Of a DNA stretch of 64,000 nt, positions 54,090-61,807 are shown piece after piece. Numbering within the stretch: the first letter of the stretch is position 1; each line of letters opens with the position of its first letter. The stretch lies in assembly GCA_965229505.1 (NCBI GenBank), contig OZ245881.1:1984001-2048000 (forward strand), in the 5' to 3' direction. The translations under genes and the position numbers were made by a program. The notes under the pieces are model-generated. The model was not told the origin of the DNA. It searched no databases and worked only from the letters and a program-made list of their open reading frames with translations. The stretch comes from UBA6059 sp040219045. Lineage in GTDB: Bacteria > Bacteroidota > Bacteroidia > Cytophagales > Cyclobacteriaceae.

Positions 54090-55559
54090 TTATCGACTGT
54101 AATTCGGCGCTTCTCGTGTTACGTGCACATCATGTGGATGACTTTCAACTGATCCGGCATTGGTGATCTTGACAAACTTTGCATCGTGCAGTTTGTCGAT
54201 GTTACCAGCCCCACAGTAGCCCATACCAGCTTTCAGGCCACCTGTCAACTGATAAAGCACTTCTTCTACCATTCCCTTATATGGAACACGGCCGACGATA
54301 CCCTCCGGCACGAGCTTCTTGATATCATCTTCAGCATCCTGGAAATACCTGTCTTTAGACCCATCTTCCATGGCTTCTACCGAGCCCATGCCGCGGTAAG
54401 ACTTGAACTTGCGACCTTCATACAGAATCACCTCGCCGGGAGCTTCCTCTGTACCTGCCAGCAGTGAACCAATCATCACAGTGTGAGCACCTGCGGCTAT
54501 CGCTTTGACCAGATCACCGGAAAAACGGATGCCGCCATCCGCGATAATCTTCACATCTCTGCCCTTCACAGCTTTAGCAGCTTCAAACACTGCAGTCAAT
54601 TGGGGTACCCCAACCCCGGCGATGATCCTGGTCGTACAAATACTGCCAGGCCCAACTCCCACTTTGATGCCATCAGCACCCGCGTCTGCCAAAGCGACTG
54701 CAGCCTCTGCCGAAGCGATGTTACCAACGATCACGTCCAAATCGGGATTTTGCTTTTTTATCAACTTGCAAGTATCAATCACGCCTTTCGAGTGGCCATG
54801 GGCTGTATCAATACTTACCACATCTACCCCCGCTTTTACGAGTGCAGCTACACGCGCTTCAATATCCGCTGTGATACCTACAGCCGCCCCTACGCGCAAT
54901 CTTCCATACTGGTCTTTACAAGCGTTGGGCCTGTCTCTGTTCTTGAGAATGTCCTTATAGGTGATCAGTCCGATGAGCTTACCATCCTTATCTACAATGG
55001 GCAATTTCTCAATCTTATGCTCCTGGAGTATTTCTTCCGCTTGATCCAAATCAACACCAGAATGGGCAGTGACCAGATTTTCCTTGGTCATTATTTCGCT
55101 TACCGGGATTTTTAGATTTTTCTGGAACCTCAAATCTCTGTTGGTAATGATGCCGATAAGTATGCCGTCCTTATCTATCACAGGGATGCCTCCAATGCGA
55201 TACTGGTTCATGATGGCCACTGCATCACCCGCCTTGCTATCGATATTGAGGGTCACAGGATCGAGGATCATTCCGCTTTGCGAACGTTTCACCTTGCGTA
55301 CCTCACCGGCCTGCTGTTGGATGGACATATTCTTATGAATAATGCCAATACCTCCTTCAAGAGCCATTGAGATCGCCAGTCCTGATTCCGTTACAGTGTC
55401 CATCGCCGCGGACACCAAAGGAATATTCAGCTTGATATTGGGAGTAAGATAAGTGGAGGTATCTGTGTCTCGAGGTAGGACCTCAGAATACGCTGGCATC
55501 AACAGTACATCGTCGTAGGTTAATGCTTCAAAAAGGAGTTTGGATTCGTCGGTAGTCAT
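54090..55559 (-). CDS. guaB: IMP dehydrogenase
   Basis: Oxidises IMP to XMP, the committed step to guanine nucleotides. From the ATG at 55557-55559 the protein has 489 residues: TIM barrel interrupted by a tandem CBS domain (about 92-210), catalytic Cys in GVGPGSICTTR (about 300-310) and the flap with the ARG-Tyr motif near EGIVGRVPYKG. An open frame continues 18 codons upstream but contains the promoter box, so the ATG is preferred. Followed by a strong terminator; preceded by a hairpin leader. Confidence 0.98.
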   Translation of the reverse strand: MTTDESKLLFEALTYDDVLLMPAYSEVLPRDTDTSTYLTPNIKLNIPLVSAAMDTVTESGLAISMALEGGIGIIHKNMSIQQQAGEVRKVKRSQSGMILDPVTLNIDSKAGDAVAIMNQYRIGGIPVIDKDGILIGIITNRDLRFQKNLKIPVSEIMTKENLVTAHSGVDLDQAEEILQEHKIEKLPIVDKDGKLIGLITYKDILKNRDRPNACKDQYGRLRVGAAVGITADIEARVAALVKAGVDVVSIDTAHGHSKGVIDTCKLIKKQNPDLDVIVGNIASAEAAVALADAGADGIKVGVGPGSICTTRIIAGVGVPQLTAVFEAAKAVKGRDVKIIADGGIRFSGDLVKAIAAGAHTVMIGSLLAGTEEAPGEVILYEGRKFKSYRGMGSVEAMEDGSKDRYFQDAEDDIKKLVPEGIVGRVPYKGMVEEVLYQLTGGLKAGMGYCGAGNIDKLHDAKFVKITNAGSVESHPHDVHVTREAPNYSR

Positions 55560-55560
55560 G

Positions 55561-55583
55561 CAAATAACAGGGGTTATTATTTG
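55561..55583 (-). promoter_or_regulatory. Leader hairpin immediately upstream of guaB
   Basis: On the minus strand CAAATAA and TTATTTG arms, with AAC/GTT extending the stem after one bulged base, enclose CCCT. The hairpin ends one nucleotide before the guaB ATG and would form the 5' end of the message. A regulatory role is inferred from position only. Confidence 0.4.
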
Positions 55584-55588
55584 CAGTG

Positions 55589-55596
55589 CAAAATTA
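55589..55596 (-). promoter_or_regulatory. Candidate promoter -7 box for guaB
   Basis: TAATTTTG on the minus strand, 29 nt before the chosen ATG. It lies within the upstream open-frame extension, which argues for the later start. Confidence 0.5.
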
Positions 55597-55663
55597 GAGA
55601 GTACCGAGCACATATAATAGCAGTGCTATCTTTTCTTTTCGCAAGAATGGCTAGGTTCGCCCT

Positions 55664-56278
55664 ATGGACTATATCCTGGAAGGGTTGAGCGCCGGGCTAG
55701 CGCAAATGACATGGTTGGAAGCCATAGCTGTGATCTTTGGTTTGGCAAGTGTCTGGTATGCCCGATTGGAAAACATACTGGTTTATCCTACCGGAATCGT
55801 AAGCGTCATCATCTATGTCTACATCTGTGCTGGCGCTAAGCTCTATGCCGATATGGGTATTAACGCCTACTACTTTGTCATGAGCGTTTACGGCTGGATA
55901 GTGTGGTCAAAAAAGGTAGACCCCACCCATCATATTCCTATTTCTCGAAATTCCCTATCGGAAAATATAAGTGCGTTGATTATTCTAGTGGTGTCCTTTT
56001 TTGTTCTTCGATACGTCTTGGTCAATTATACAGATAGCGATGTGCCTATCTGGGATTCTGCTACTACGGCCATTTTTTTTGTAGGGATGTGGCTGATGGC
56101 AAGAAAGAAATTGGAGAACTGGGTTGCCTGGATAATTGCCGATGCGATCTCTATTCCGCTGTACTTCTACAAGGGTCTGCTACTAACGAGCTTTCAGTAC
56201 TTAGTCTTCCTCGTGATAGCCATCCTGGGGTATATAGCCTGGAAGAAGGACATAGAATCCAGAACCGCAAATGCTTAA
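55664..56278 (+). CDS. pnuC: PnuC-family nicotinamide riboside transporter
   Basis: 204-residue inner-membrane transporter with about seven helices. The family segments YPTGIVSVIIYVYIC (about 44-58), YFVMSVYGWIVW (about 75-86) and a late NWVAWIIADAISIPLYFYKG (about 149-168) are present. Directly followed, with an 8-nt overlap, by a NadR-type kinase, which favours nicotinamide riboside over thiamine as substrate. A near-consensus -7 box (TAGGTTCG, 55652-55659) lies 4 nt before the ATG. Confidence 0.92.
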   Translation: MDYILEGLSAGLAQMTWLEAIAVIFGLASVWYARLENILVYPTGIVSVIIYVYICAGAKLYADMGINAYYFVMSVYGWIVWSKKVDPTHHIPISRNSLSENISALIILVVSFFVLRYVLVNYTDSDVPIWDSATTAIFFVGMWLMARKKLENWVAWIIADAISIPLYFYKGLLLTSFQYLVFLVIAILGYIAWKKDIESRTANA

Positions 56279-56804
56279 GCGGATCGCCATCATAGGCCCT
56301 GAGTCCACTGGCAAGTCTACCTTGGCCAAAGATTTGGCAGAGGCGCTCCATACTACTTTCGTACCCGAATATGCGCGTGAGTATATTGAGGAGCTCGAGA
56401 GACCTTATCAGTACGAAGATCTACTCACCATCGCCAAGGGGCAAACCCGCGTGGAGGATGAATTGAGTCTGAATGCCAATGCAGTCCTGATTGTCGATAC
56501 GACTTTGACCATCGTTAGGGTATGGAGCGAGCACAAGTATGGCAAATGTGATCCGTGGATCATCGCTGAAGAGCAAAGACGAAAGTACGACCTTACACTC
56601 GTTTGCGATATAGACCTACCCTGGGAAGATGATCCTCAGCGAGAACATCCACACCTGAGGCAGCACTTTTTTGAGATCTATCAAGAGTATGCTGAGAACC
56701 ACCCACCATGGCAGCTTATTTCCGGCGATCGGCAAACGCGTCTACAGTCGGCACTGGAAGTCGTTTCTCAACTCTCAAGGGGTTCAAAACTCTCTGGGAG
56801 TTAA
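56271..56804 (+). CDS. NadR-type ribosylnicotinamide kinase-like ATPase
   Basis: 177-residue P-loop kinase, Walker A G9-P-E-S-T-G-K-S-T17, followed by FVPEYAREYIEEL (about 31-43) typical of the NadR kinase domain, and a lid segment with DDPQREHPHLRQ. It lacks the N-terminal adenylyltransferase domain of full NadR. It would phosphorylate imported nicotinamide riboside to NMN, trapping it. The last codons lie in repeat-like sequence (AACTC/GAGTT dyad at 56788-56802) that leads into a palindromic element. Confidence 0.88.
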   Translation: MLKRIAIIGPESTGKSTLAKDLAEALHTTFVPEYAREYIEELERPYQYEDLLTIAKGQTRVEDELSLNANAVLIVDTTLTIVRVWSEHKYGKCDPWIIAEEQRRKYDLTLVCDIDLPWEDDPQREHPHLRQHFFEIYQEYAENHPPWQLISGDRQTRLQSALEVVSQLSRGSKLSGS

Positions 56805-56806
56805 CA

Positions 56807-56839
56807 AGACTTACGAAGTTTTATAAACTTCGTAAGTCT
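56807..56839. repeat. Perfect 15-bp-arm palindrome between convergent genes
   Basis: Arms AGACTTACGAAGTTT (56807-56821) and AAACTTCGTAAGTCT (56825-56839) around TAT. It starts 2 nt after the nadR-like stop. It could serve as a bidirectional terminator, but there is no T run and the perfect symmetry and position suggest a REP-like mobile palindrome. One copy in this window. Confidence 0.7.
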
Positions 56840-56877
56840 GGCTAACCTGGCTGCCTTCAAAGAACCAACGAGGCTCT

Positions 56878-59400
56878 TTACTGCTCGGTGGCGATTACAC
56901 TACAATACTTAAACCAGTCACCCCAGTCATTTCCGATAGGAGATCCGTCAGGCGGGCCGAGTGGCTGATTTTGCGGCATCTCCATTTCTCCATCTAAGTA
57001 GCTATCGATTTGCGCTAGCATGAAGTTGTAATGTGCCTTGTCCTGTTCACTACCTGATTTGGCTTTTCGCTCTGCGATGGACTGCACCTCCATAATTTTA
57101 GCATGTGTGATGGCGCGTACCTGCTCATGAGCACGGGTATCGTTGGCCAGCTTGATCATATGCAGGAGTACCTGGCCGTTGGTGATGTACTGCAGCTGTC
57201 GGAGATAGCCCGACTTGGCTGATGCATTGAAGCTGGCGGCTATCACTTTGTCAATGACGGCTGACAGCCCTGGTTGCTTGGCATCACGGGAGTTGTACTC
57301 AACCAATCGACCTGCGCGCTCGGGATGGAAAATGAAGAAAGCTGGAAGGCTGGCGGCTGTTTCCGCTGCTGCCATAGGATCAAAGGTCAGTCCTGTGCGA
57401 CTTTTGAAGGTTTCGCGGGTACGCGGGTAACCGAAAGGTCTTGGGGGTAGCTTCTGAAGCAGCGATTCTGGTAAGGCCAGCTCATCGGCGCTCATGGTTC
57501 GAATCAGCGCATCTAGTGCTTTCATCTGGTCGACGGGAGGCACCATTTCGGTGACCATTTGGCCATCCCCACGAAGCGCGTAGGTGTAGTTAAGTCCACC
57601 CACTACCTTGGCGGCTGCCTCGACCTGGTAGCGATGGAACAGGTACATCGGAACCAAGGCTTCTTCTATAATCGCCATCGGCATTCCTTTGCGGATAGCC
57701 TTCTCAGAGAAATTACCAATGATCTGCTTTCGAATGTCCATCATGCGATTGAGCTCATCAGCTGCGCTCTCGCCATTGTCCCATAAATGGGAATGAGGGT
57801 GCGCACTTCCTGTAGGCCGACTATCCTGATCGGTGATATGCATGATGTCCTGATCAAAGGCTTCATTAAGAATCTTCTCCAGTTCCTCATCTTCGTTGAC
57901 GCCATCAGCAAAATCACTGTAGCCATACTTGATAGCGATCTTATCCCACTCCCCAATATTGACATCATAAGCTTCGGAAAGGTCAATATTGCCATTGGCA
58001 TCCATCTTCACGAGCGGATGAGGGTAGTCCATGACAGATGCTCGATCTGAGCGGTTAGACGCATAGCTATGCACCAATCCGATCGTGTGGCCTACTTCAT
58101 GGGCAGACAATTGCCGCAATCTGGAAATGGCCAACTGCTTCATTTCTTCTGGAGCTTCAGTGCCGTTTTCATAGGGAGAAAGCAATCCTTCCGCGATCAA
58201 GAAATCCTGACGTACCCGCAAAGAACCAAGGCTAACGTGCCCTTTGATGATCTCGCCAGTGCGAGGGTCAGCAACGGATGCGCCATAAGACCATCCTCTG
58301 GTAGAGCGGTGCACCCACTGAATCACGTTATATCTGATATCAAGTGGATCGGCATCTTCTGGCATCACTCTCACCTGGAAGGCATTGCGGTAACCGGCTG
58401 CCTCAAAGGCCTGATCCCACCACTTGGCTCCATCCAGCAAAGCAGACTTGACTGGCTCTGGGGCACCTCTATCGAGGTAATAGATGATCGGCTCCACCGG
58501 TTCACTGATTTCCGCATTAGGATCTTTCTTTTCTAATCGATGACGATTGATGAACCTCTTGACCAGGGGCTGATCAATCGGTGTGGCATAGTCATAGTAG
58601 GAGGTTGCATAGAATCCGGATCGTGGATCAAACTTTCGCTTGGTGTATTTGTCGTCGGGAAGCTGGATGAAGCTGTGGTGCATGCGAACGGTAACAGCAT
58701 CCGGCGAGGGAGTTACAGACCTGATCCAATCGCCTGTCGGATCACCGGTGAAGGTGACAGTTGCCTCAAATTCCGAGTTCTGTGGAAAATTCTTGGTCAT
58801 TGGTAAGTACATCGCTGACCGTGACTTGTCCAGCTTGTAGTTGCCTTGCTTTCGTCCACTCAGGCGATTGGCAACACCGTGTGCATCTCGCATAAAGAAG
58901 TCGGTAGCATCTACTAGTACACTCCAATCATCGTGTGCGTCTATGGTAAATCCCCAGAGCACGCTTTGTGCGAAGGCCTGCTCTACGGAAGCAGCCTCTG
59001 CCGGATTGTCGCTAATGGCCCGGAAGCCGTAGTTAGGTTGTACCATCAGTACTTTCGGGCCTGACCGCACGAACTTCACGATCCGTTCATTGCCGAGCTG
59101 ACCTCTGTCCAAACCTATATCATTTGATCCTACGCCTGCAGCCAGTGCATTGACGTAAAGAAACTCCTGATCGAACTTGTCAATCTGGAGGAATATTTTG
59201 CCGGTCTTGCTATCCCAGTAAAAATCGAAATATCCGGTATACTTATCCATCCCCTGAATTTTGTCGGTAATGGAGGTACTACTTGCCGGAGCTTCGGCCT
59301 GACCAGGCTTCATGGTAGTGATGCCAGTGGTAGGAGCATTTTGAGAAGTCTTGCACGCAAAGAGCAAGGACAAGCTGAGTAGAAGCGAAAGTTTATTCAT
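56878..59400 (-). CDS. Zinc-dependent metalloprotease lipoprotein (DUF5117/DUF5118 type)
   Basis: 840-residue secreted lipoprotein with lipobox LLFAC (Cys near residue 16). The metzincin-like zinc motif is H434-E-V-G-H-T-I-G-L-V-H444, with SVMDYPHPLV downstream supplying the Met-turn. The N-terminal half matches the DUF5118/DUF5117 layout (MDKYTGYFDFYWD; LYVNALAAGVGSNDIGLDRG), the C-terminal part the helical DUF4953-type region. A periplasmic or surface peptidase of unknown substrate, common in Bacteroidota. It faces the nadR-like gene and is divergent from the LigT-like gene. Confidence 0.9.
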   Translation of the reverse strand: MNKLSLLLSLSLLFACKTSQNAPTTGITTMKPGQAEAPASSTSITDKIQGMDKYTGYFDFYWDSKTGKIFLQIDKFDQEFLYVNALAAGVGSNDIGLDRGQLGNERIVKFVRSGPKVLMVQPNYGFRAISDNPAEAASVEQAFAQSVLWGFTIDAHDDWSVLVDATDFFMRDAHGVANRLSGRKQGNYKLDKSRSAMYLPMTKNFPQNSEFEATVTFTGDPTGDWIRSVTPSPDAVTVRMHHSFIQLPDDKYTKRKFDPRSGFYATSYYDYATPIDQPLVKRFINRHRLEKKDPNAEISEPVEPIIYYLDRGAPEPVKSALLDGAKWWDQAFEAAGYRNAFQVRVMPEDADPLDIRYNVIQWVHRSTRGWSYGASVADPRTGEIIKGHVSLGSLRVRQDFLIAEGLLSPYENGTEAPEEMKQLAISRLRQLSAHEVGHTIGLVHSYASNRSDRASVMDYPHPLVKMDANGNIDLSEAYDVNIGEWDKIAIKYGYSDFADGVNEDEELEKILNEAFDQDIMHITDQDSRPTGSAHPHSHLWDNGESAADELNRMMDIRKQIIGNFSEKAIRKGMPMAIIEEALVPMYLFHRYQVEAAAKVVGGLNYTYALRGDGQMVTEMVPPVDQMKALDALIRTMSADELALPESLLQKLPPRPFGYPRTRETFKSRTGLTFDPMAAAETAASLPAFFIFHPERAGRLVEYNSRDAKQPGLSAVIDKVIAASFNASAKSGYLRQLQYITNGQVLLHMIKLANDTRAHEQVRAITHAKIMEVQSIAERKAKSGSEQDKAHYNFMLAQIDSYLDGEMEMPQNQPLGPPDGSPIGNDWGDWFKYCSVIATEQ

Positions 59401-59441
59401 GCCAATTTGAATTATGATCGAATGACTAATTTAACCTAACA

Positions 59442-60047
59442 GTGTCAGGAATCACGCAAAAACATATCAAAGGTCAAATAGCTGTGGCTGATGGCAAATC
59501 TGAAGAGGGTCTCTTCTTTATTGCGATTGTCCCTCCACGGACAATTCAGACCCGGGTAACCCAATTGAAAGAGGAAGTTCGTGATAAGTATGGTTCAAAG
59601 CATGCCCTCAATTCTCCTGCTCACATCACCCTTCATATGCCTTTTAAATGGAAAATGAAGAAACTGGATTTGCTCACTGAGACGCTTAGCAAGATGTCAA
59701 GTGGTCACCATGAGTTTGATATTCAGCTAATGGGGTTCAGCGCATTTCCACCAAGGGTGATCTATATTGATGTTGTACCGAATGAAGCATTGAGATCACT
59801 TCAAAAGCATGTGGTCACGATAGCCAGACGACAACTTGGTTTGGATAATGGGGACTACAAAAACCGAGGGTTTCACCCCCATGTGACCATTGCTTTTAGA
59901 GACTTGAAGAAGGCAAAGTTTGAGGAGGCCTGGAATGATTTTGAGAACAGGGCCTTTCAGGTTACTTTTTCAGCGTCAAGCCTTACCTTATTGAAGCATG
60001 ATGCCGGGAGATGGTCAGTATATCATGAGCTTCCTTTGGATACATAA
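59442..60047 (+). CDS. LigT/2'-5' RNA ligase-like 2H phosphoesterase
   Basis: 201-residue 2H-superfamily protein with two HxT motifs, H61-I-T and H147-V-T, spaced as in LigT/ThpR-like cyclic phosphodiesterases. Likely to hydrolyse 2',3'-cyclic or 2'-5' phosphodiester bonds; the physiological RNA or nucleotide substrate is unknown. GTG start at 59442 is the only one giving a compact leader; the N-terminal 20 residues before EEGLFFIAIV are of unclear importance. Confidence 0.85.
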   Translation: MSGITQKHIKGQIAVADGKSEEGLFFIAIVPPRTIQTRVTQLKEEVRDKYGSKHALNSPAHITLHMPFKWKMKKLDLLTETLSKMSSGHHEFDIQLMGFSAFPPRVIYIDVVPNEALRSLQKHVVTIARRQLGLDNGDYKNRGFHPHVTIAFRDLKKAKFEEAWNDFENRAFQVTFSASSLTLLKHDAGRWSVYHELPLDT

Positions 60048-60149
60048 TTTCCCTAGCGGAATAGAGCACAACGTGTAGATGATGTGATCGGCACTTTGGC
60101 CTGCCATTTGCAGGACACCATTCAGAAAAACACACTTAAACAATCTCTT

Positions 60150-60596
60150 ATGAAAACTTCCATTCTATTTATTCTGCTTACAATCAGCGTTGTGCCGCTG
60201 ACTAGTGCACAAGAGTACAAAGTCATCACGACAGTCGAATCAATTATACCCGCCGGAATCGGCCGATCCAGGATGATCAGCCCGATTGAGGAAGTGAGCT
60301 CAGATCAATTCACAACAGAACGAACCAACGGAAAGAAGGGAGGAGCACAGGGAGATGTAAGACGGAAGGATCTCAAAGTCGACAATTTCGAAGAGACCAA
60401 GATGCTCAACTTCTTCAGCGTCACAGGCATCAATTTTCAAAACATCGCTTCCAATGACGCTATGATAAGTGATAAACTCTCTTCGATGGCCAGAGAGGGT
60501 TGGGAATTGGCCTTTGTCACTAGTGGAGTGGAGAGTGATGCCGGCGTGGATGATGGTCAGGGCATCTATATCACGCGATATGTCTTTAAGCGCTAG
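60150..60596 (+). CDS. Secreted hypothetical protein, DUF4177-like C-terminus
   Basis: 148 residues from the ATG at 60150, chosen because it begins a clear signal peptide (cleavage after TSA near residue 20). The mature protein has a basic, Gly-rich segment (about 60-75) and ends in a region resembling small DUF4177-type domains (LSSMAREGWELAFV, about 110-123). I do not recognise a function. Its 102-nt upstream gap holds a small CCTGC/GCAGG hairpin (60100-60114) and nothing else I can name. Confidence 0.7.
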   Translation: MKTSILFILLTISVVPLTSAQEYKVITTVESIIPAGIGRSRMISPIEEVSSDQFTTERTNGKKGGAQGDVRRKDLKVDNFEETKMLNFFSVTGINFQNIASNDAMISDKLSSMAREGWELAFVTSGVESDAGVDDGQGIYITRYVFKR

Positions 60597-60612
60597 CGCA
60601 ACAGCACTTTAA

Positions 60613-60650
60613 GGAGGAGGTTCGCCTGATTAATTCCGTGAACCTTCTCT
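60613..60650. terminator. Hairpin between convergent genes
   Basis: Thirteen-base stem with three G-U or wobble pairs, arms at 60613-60625 and 60638-60650, and a 12-base AT-rich loop. It lies between the ends of the secreted hypothetical (+) and the DUF6702 gene (-). No strong T run on either side. Confidence 0.4.
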
Positions 60651-61140
60651 AAAATTGAATCTCGCCCCACTCGTTGAACTGGTAGAGCTTCAGGCTCTTT
60701 GTGCTGCCAAAGGCTTTCATGTGAACCAAATTCATCTGATCATCAAATGAGTCAAGTAAGAGTTGGTTTTCTATGGCTATGCTTTGCAGTTTTTTGACTT
60801 TCGGAATTTCGATGTAGCACCACATCACATCACCGTCCATTTCTTCACCCAGATAAGTCACTTCCTCTTCCTTGCCATTTACTGATATTTTCACTTTTTC
60901 ACGAAAGTACTGCTCAAGGGCTGTGTGCACAGTCTCTTTTGAAGTCTCAGCCATGATGTCAAGCTTATCATCTCCTGTATAACTGCGAAGCGTTTCCTCC
61001 AGATCATCAAGAAAAATGCGACAGCTGATCTCAATAGCTTTGCTGTCTTCGTCATACTCCATATCGAGCACGCTGATATGAAATGGATGAAGCAGCGAAC
61101 CTATTATCACTTGCAAGTACACCAACAAAAAAGACAGCAT
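60649..61140 (-). CDS. DUF6702-family protein
   Basis: 163-residue protein with an N-terminal hydrophobic segment (about 1-16) that could be a signal peptide or anchor, then the family pattern HPFHISVLDMEYDEDSKAIEI (about 17-37) and IFLDDLEETLR (about 42-52). Family function is unknown; relatives are periplasmic proteins next to HupE/UreJ and M1-peptidase genes, the same arrangement as here. Confidence 0.8.
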   Translation of the reverse strand: MLSFLLVYLQVIIGSLLHPFHISVLDMEYDEDSKAIEISCRIFLDDLEETLRSYTGDDKLDIMAETSKETVHTALEQYFREKVKISVNGKEEEVTYLGEEMDGDVMWCYIEIPKVKKLQSIAIENQLLLDSFDDQMNLVHMKAFGSTKSLKLYQFNEWGEIQF

Positions 61141-61147
61141 AGAAGAT

Positions 61148-61155
61148 TAAGTTTG
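61148..61155 (+). promoter_or_regulatory. Candidate promoter -7 box toward the HupE/UreJ gene
   Basis: TAAGTTTG, an exact TAnnTTTG match 48 nt before the ATG. A weaker box TACATTTT (61189-61196) lies 7 nt before the same ATG, so which is used is unclear. Confidence 0.35.
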
Positions 61156-61173
61156 TCTGCTTAATTTTAACAA

Positions 61174-61181
61174 CAAAGCTA
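61174..61181 (-). promoter_or_regulatory. Candidate promoter -7 box toward the DUF6702 gene
   Basis: TAGCTTTG on the minus strand, 33 nt before the DUF6702 ATG. Its transcript would run through the opposing box at 61148-61155. Confidence 0.4.
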
Positions 61182-61203
61182 TACGAAATACATTTTACGA
61201 AAG

Positions 61204-61788
61204 ATGTCAGAATTTGAACTGTTTTTTGGCTTGGGCCTTGATCATATCCTGGATATAGATGGATACGATCACATCTTGTTTGTGGTAGCACTATGTGCGA
61301 TCTATGAGGCGCGTGAGTGGAAGAAAATACTCGTTCTCGTGACCGCTTTCACGATTGGTCACTCTATAACATTGGCCATGGCCACTCTCAAACTCGTATC
61401 CCTCGATGCTGAACTAATTGAGTTTTTGATACCTGTCACCATTTTCATCACTGCGTTGATCAATATCATCCATCGTGACCATGAACTTTCACCCAAGCAA
61501 GTCAGGCAGAATTACGGGCTGGCATTGGGCTTTGGGCTGATCCATGGGATGGGTTTTTCTAACTATCTCAGGAGCCTACTCGGCAAGGACGAATCTATCG
61601 TAAACCAGCTATTTGCCTTTAATGTAGGGTTGGAAGTAGGTCAGATAATAATAGTTGCAGCCTTCCTACTACTCGGCGTTACTTTGCGCACCTTTTTCTT
61701 TCTTGACAGGAGGGATTGGGTGACGATAGTATCTTCAGCGGTGATGGGTGTCTCCATTACACTGATGATCGAAACTAACTTTTGGTAA
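61204..61788 (+). CDS. HupE/UreJ-family membrane protein
   Basis: 194-residue protein with about six membrane helices. HupE/UreJ landmarks: FGLGLDHILDIDGYDHILF (about 9-27) with metal-binding-type His and Asp residues, TAFTIGHSITLA (about 52-63) and LGFGLIHGMGFSNYL (about 112-126). Relatives are implicated in nickel or cobalt entry, but in Bacteroidota the gene occurs without hydrogenase or urease, so the substrate is open. Followed after 19 nt by the M1-type peptidase gene. Confidence 0.85.
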   Translation: MSEFELFFGLGLDHILDIDGYDHILFVVALCAIYEAREWKKILVLVTAFTIGHSITLAMATLKLVSLDAELIEFLIPVTIFITALINIIHRDHELSPKQVRQNYGLALGFGLIHGMGFSNYLRSLLGKDESIVNQLFAFNVGLEVGQIIIVAAFLLLGVTLRTFFFLDRRDWVTIVSSAVMGVSITLMIETNFW

Positions 61789-61807
61789 TTAACAAGAAAT
61801 AATAATT

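Noticed and set aside
55664..56804. Thiamine transport by the PnuC-like protein
   Set aside because: The coupled gene is a NadR-type kinase and no TPP riboswitch-like leader or thiamine gene is present, so nicotinamide riboside is the better substrate.
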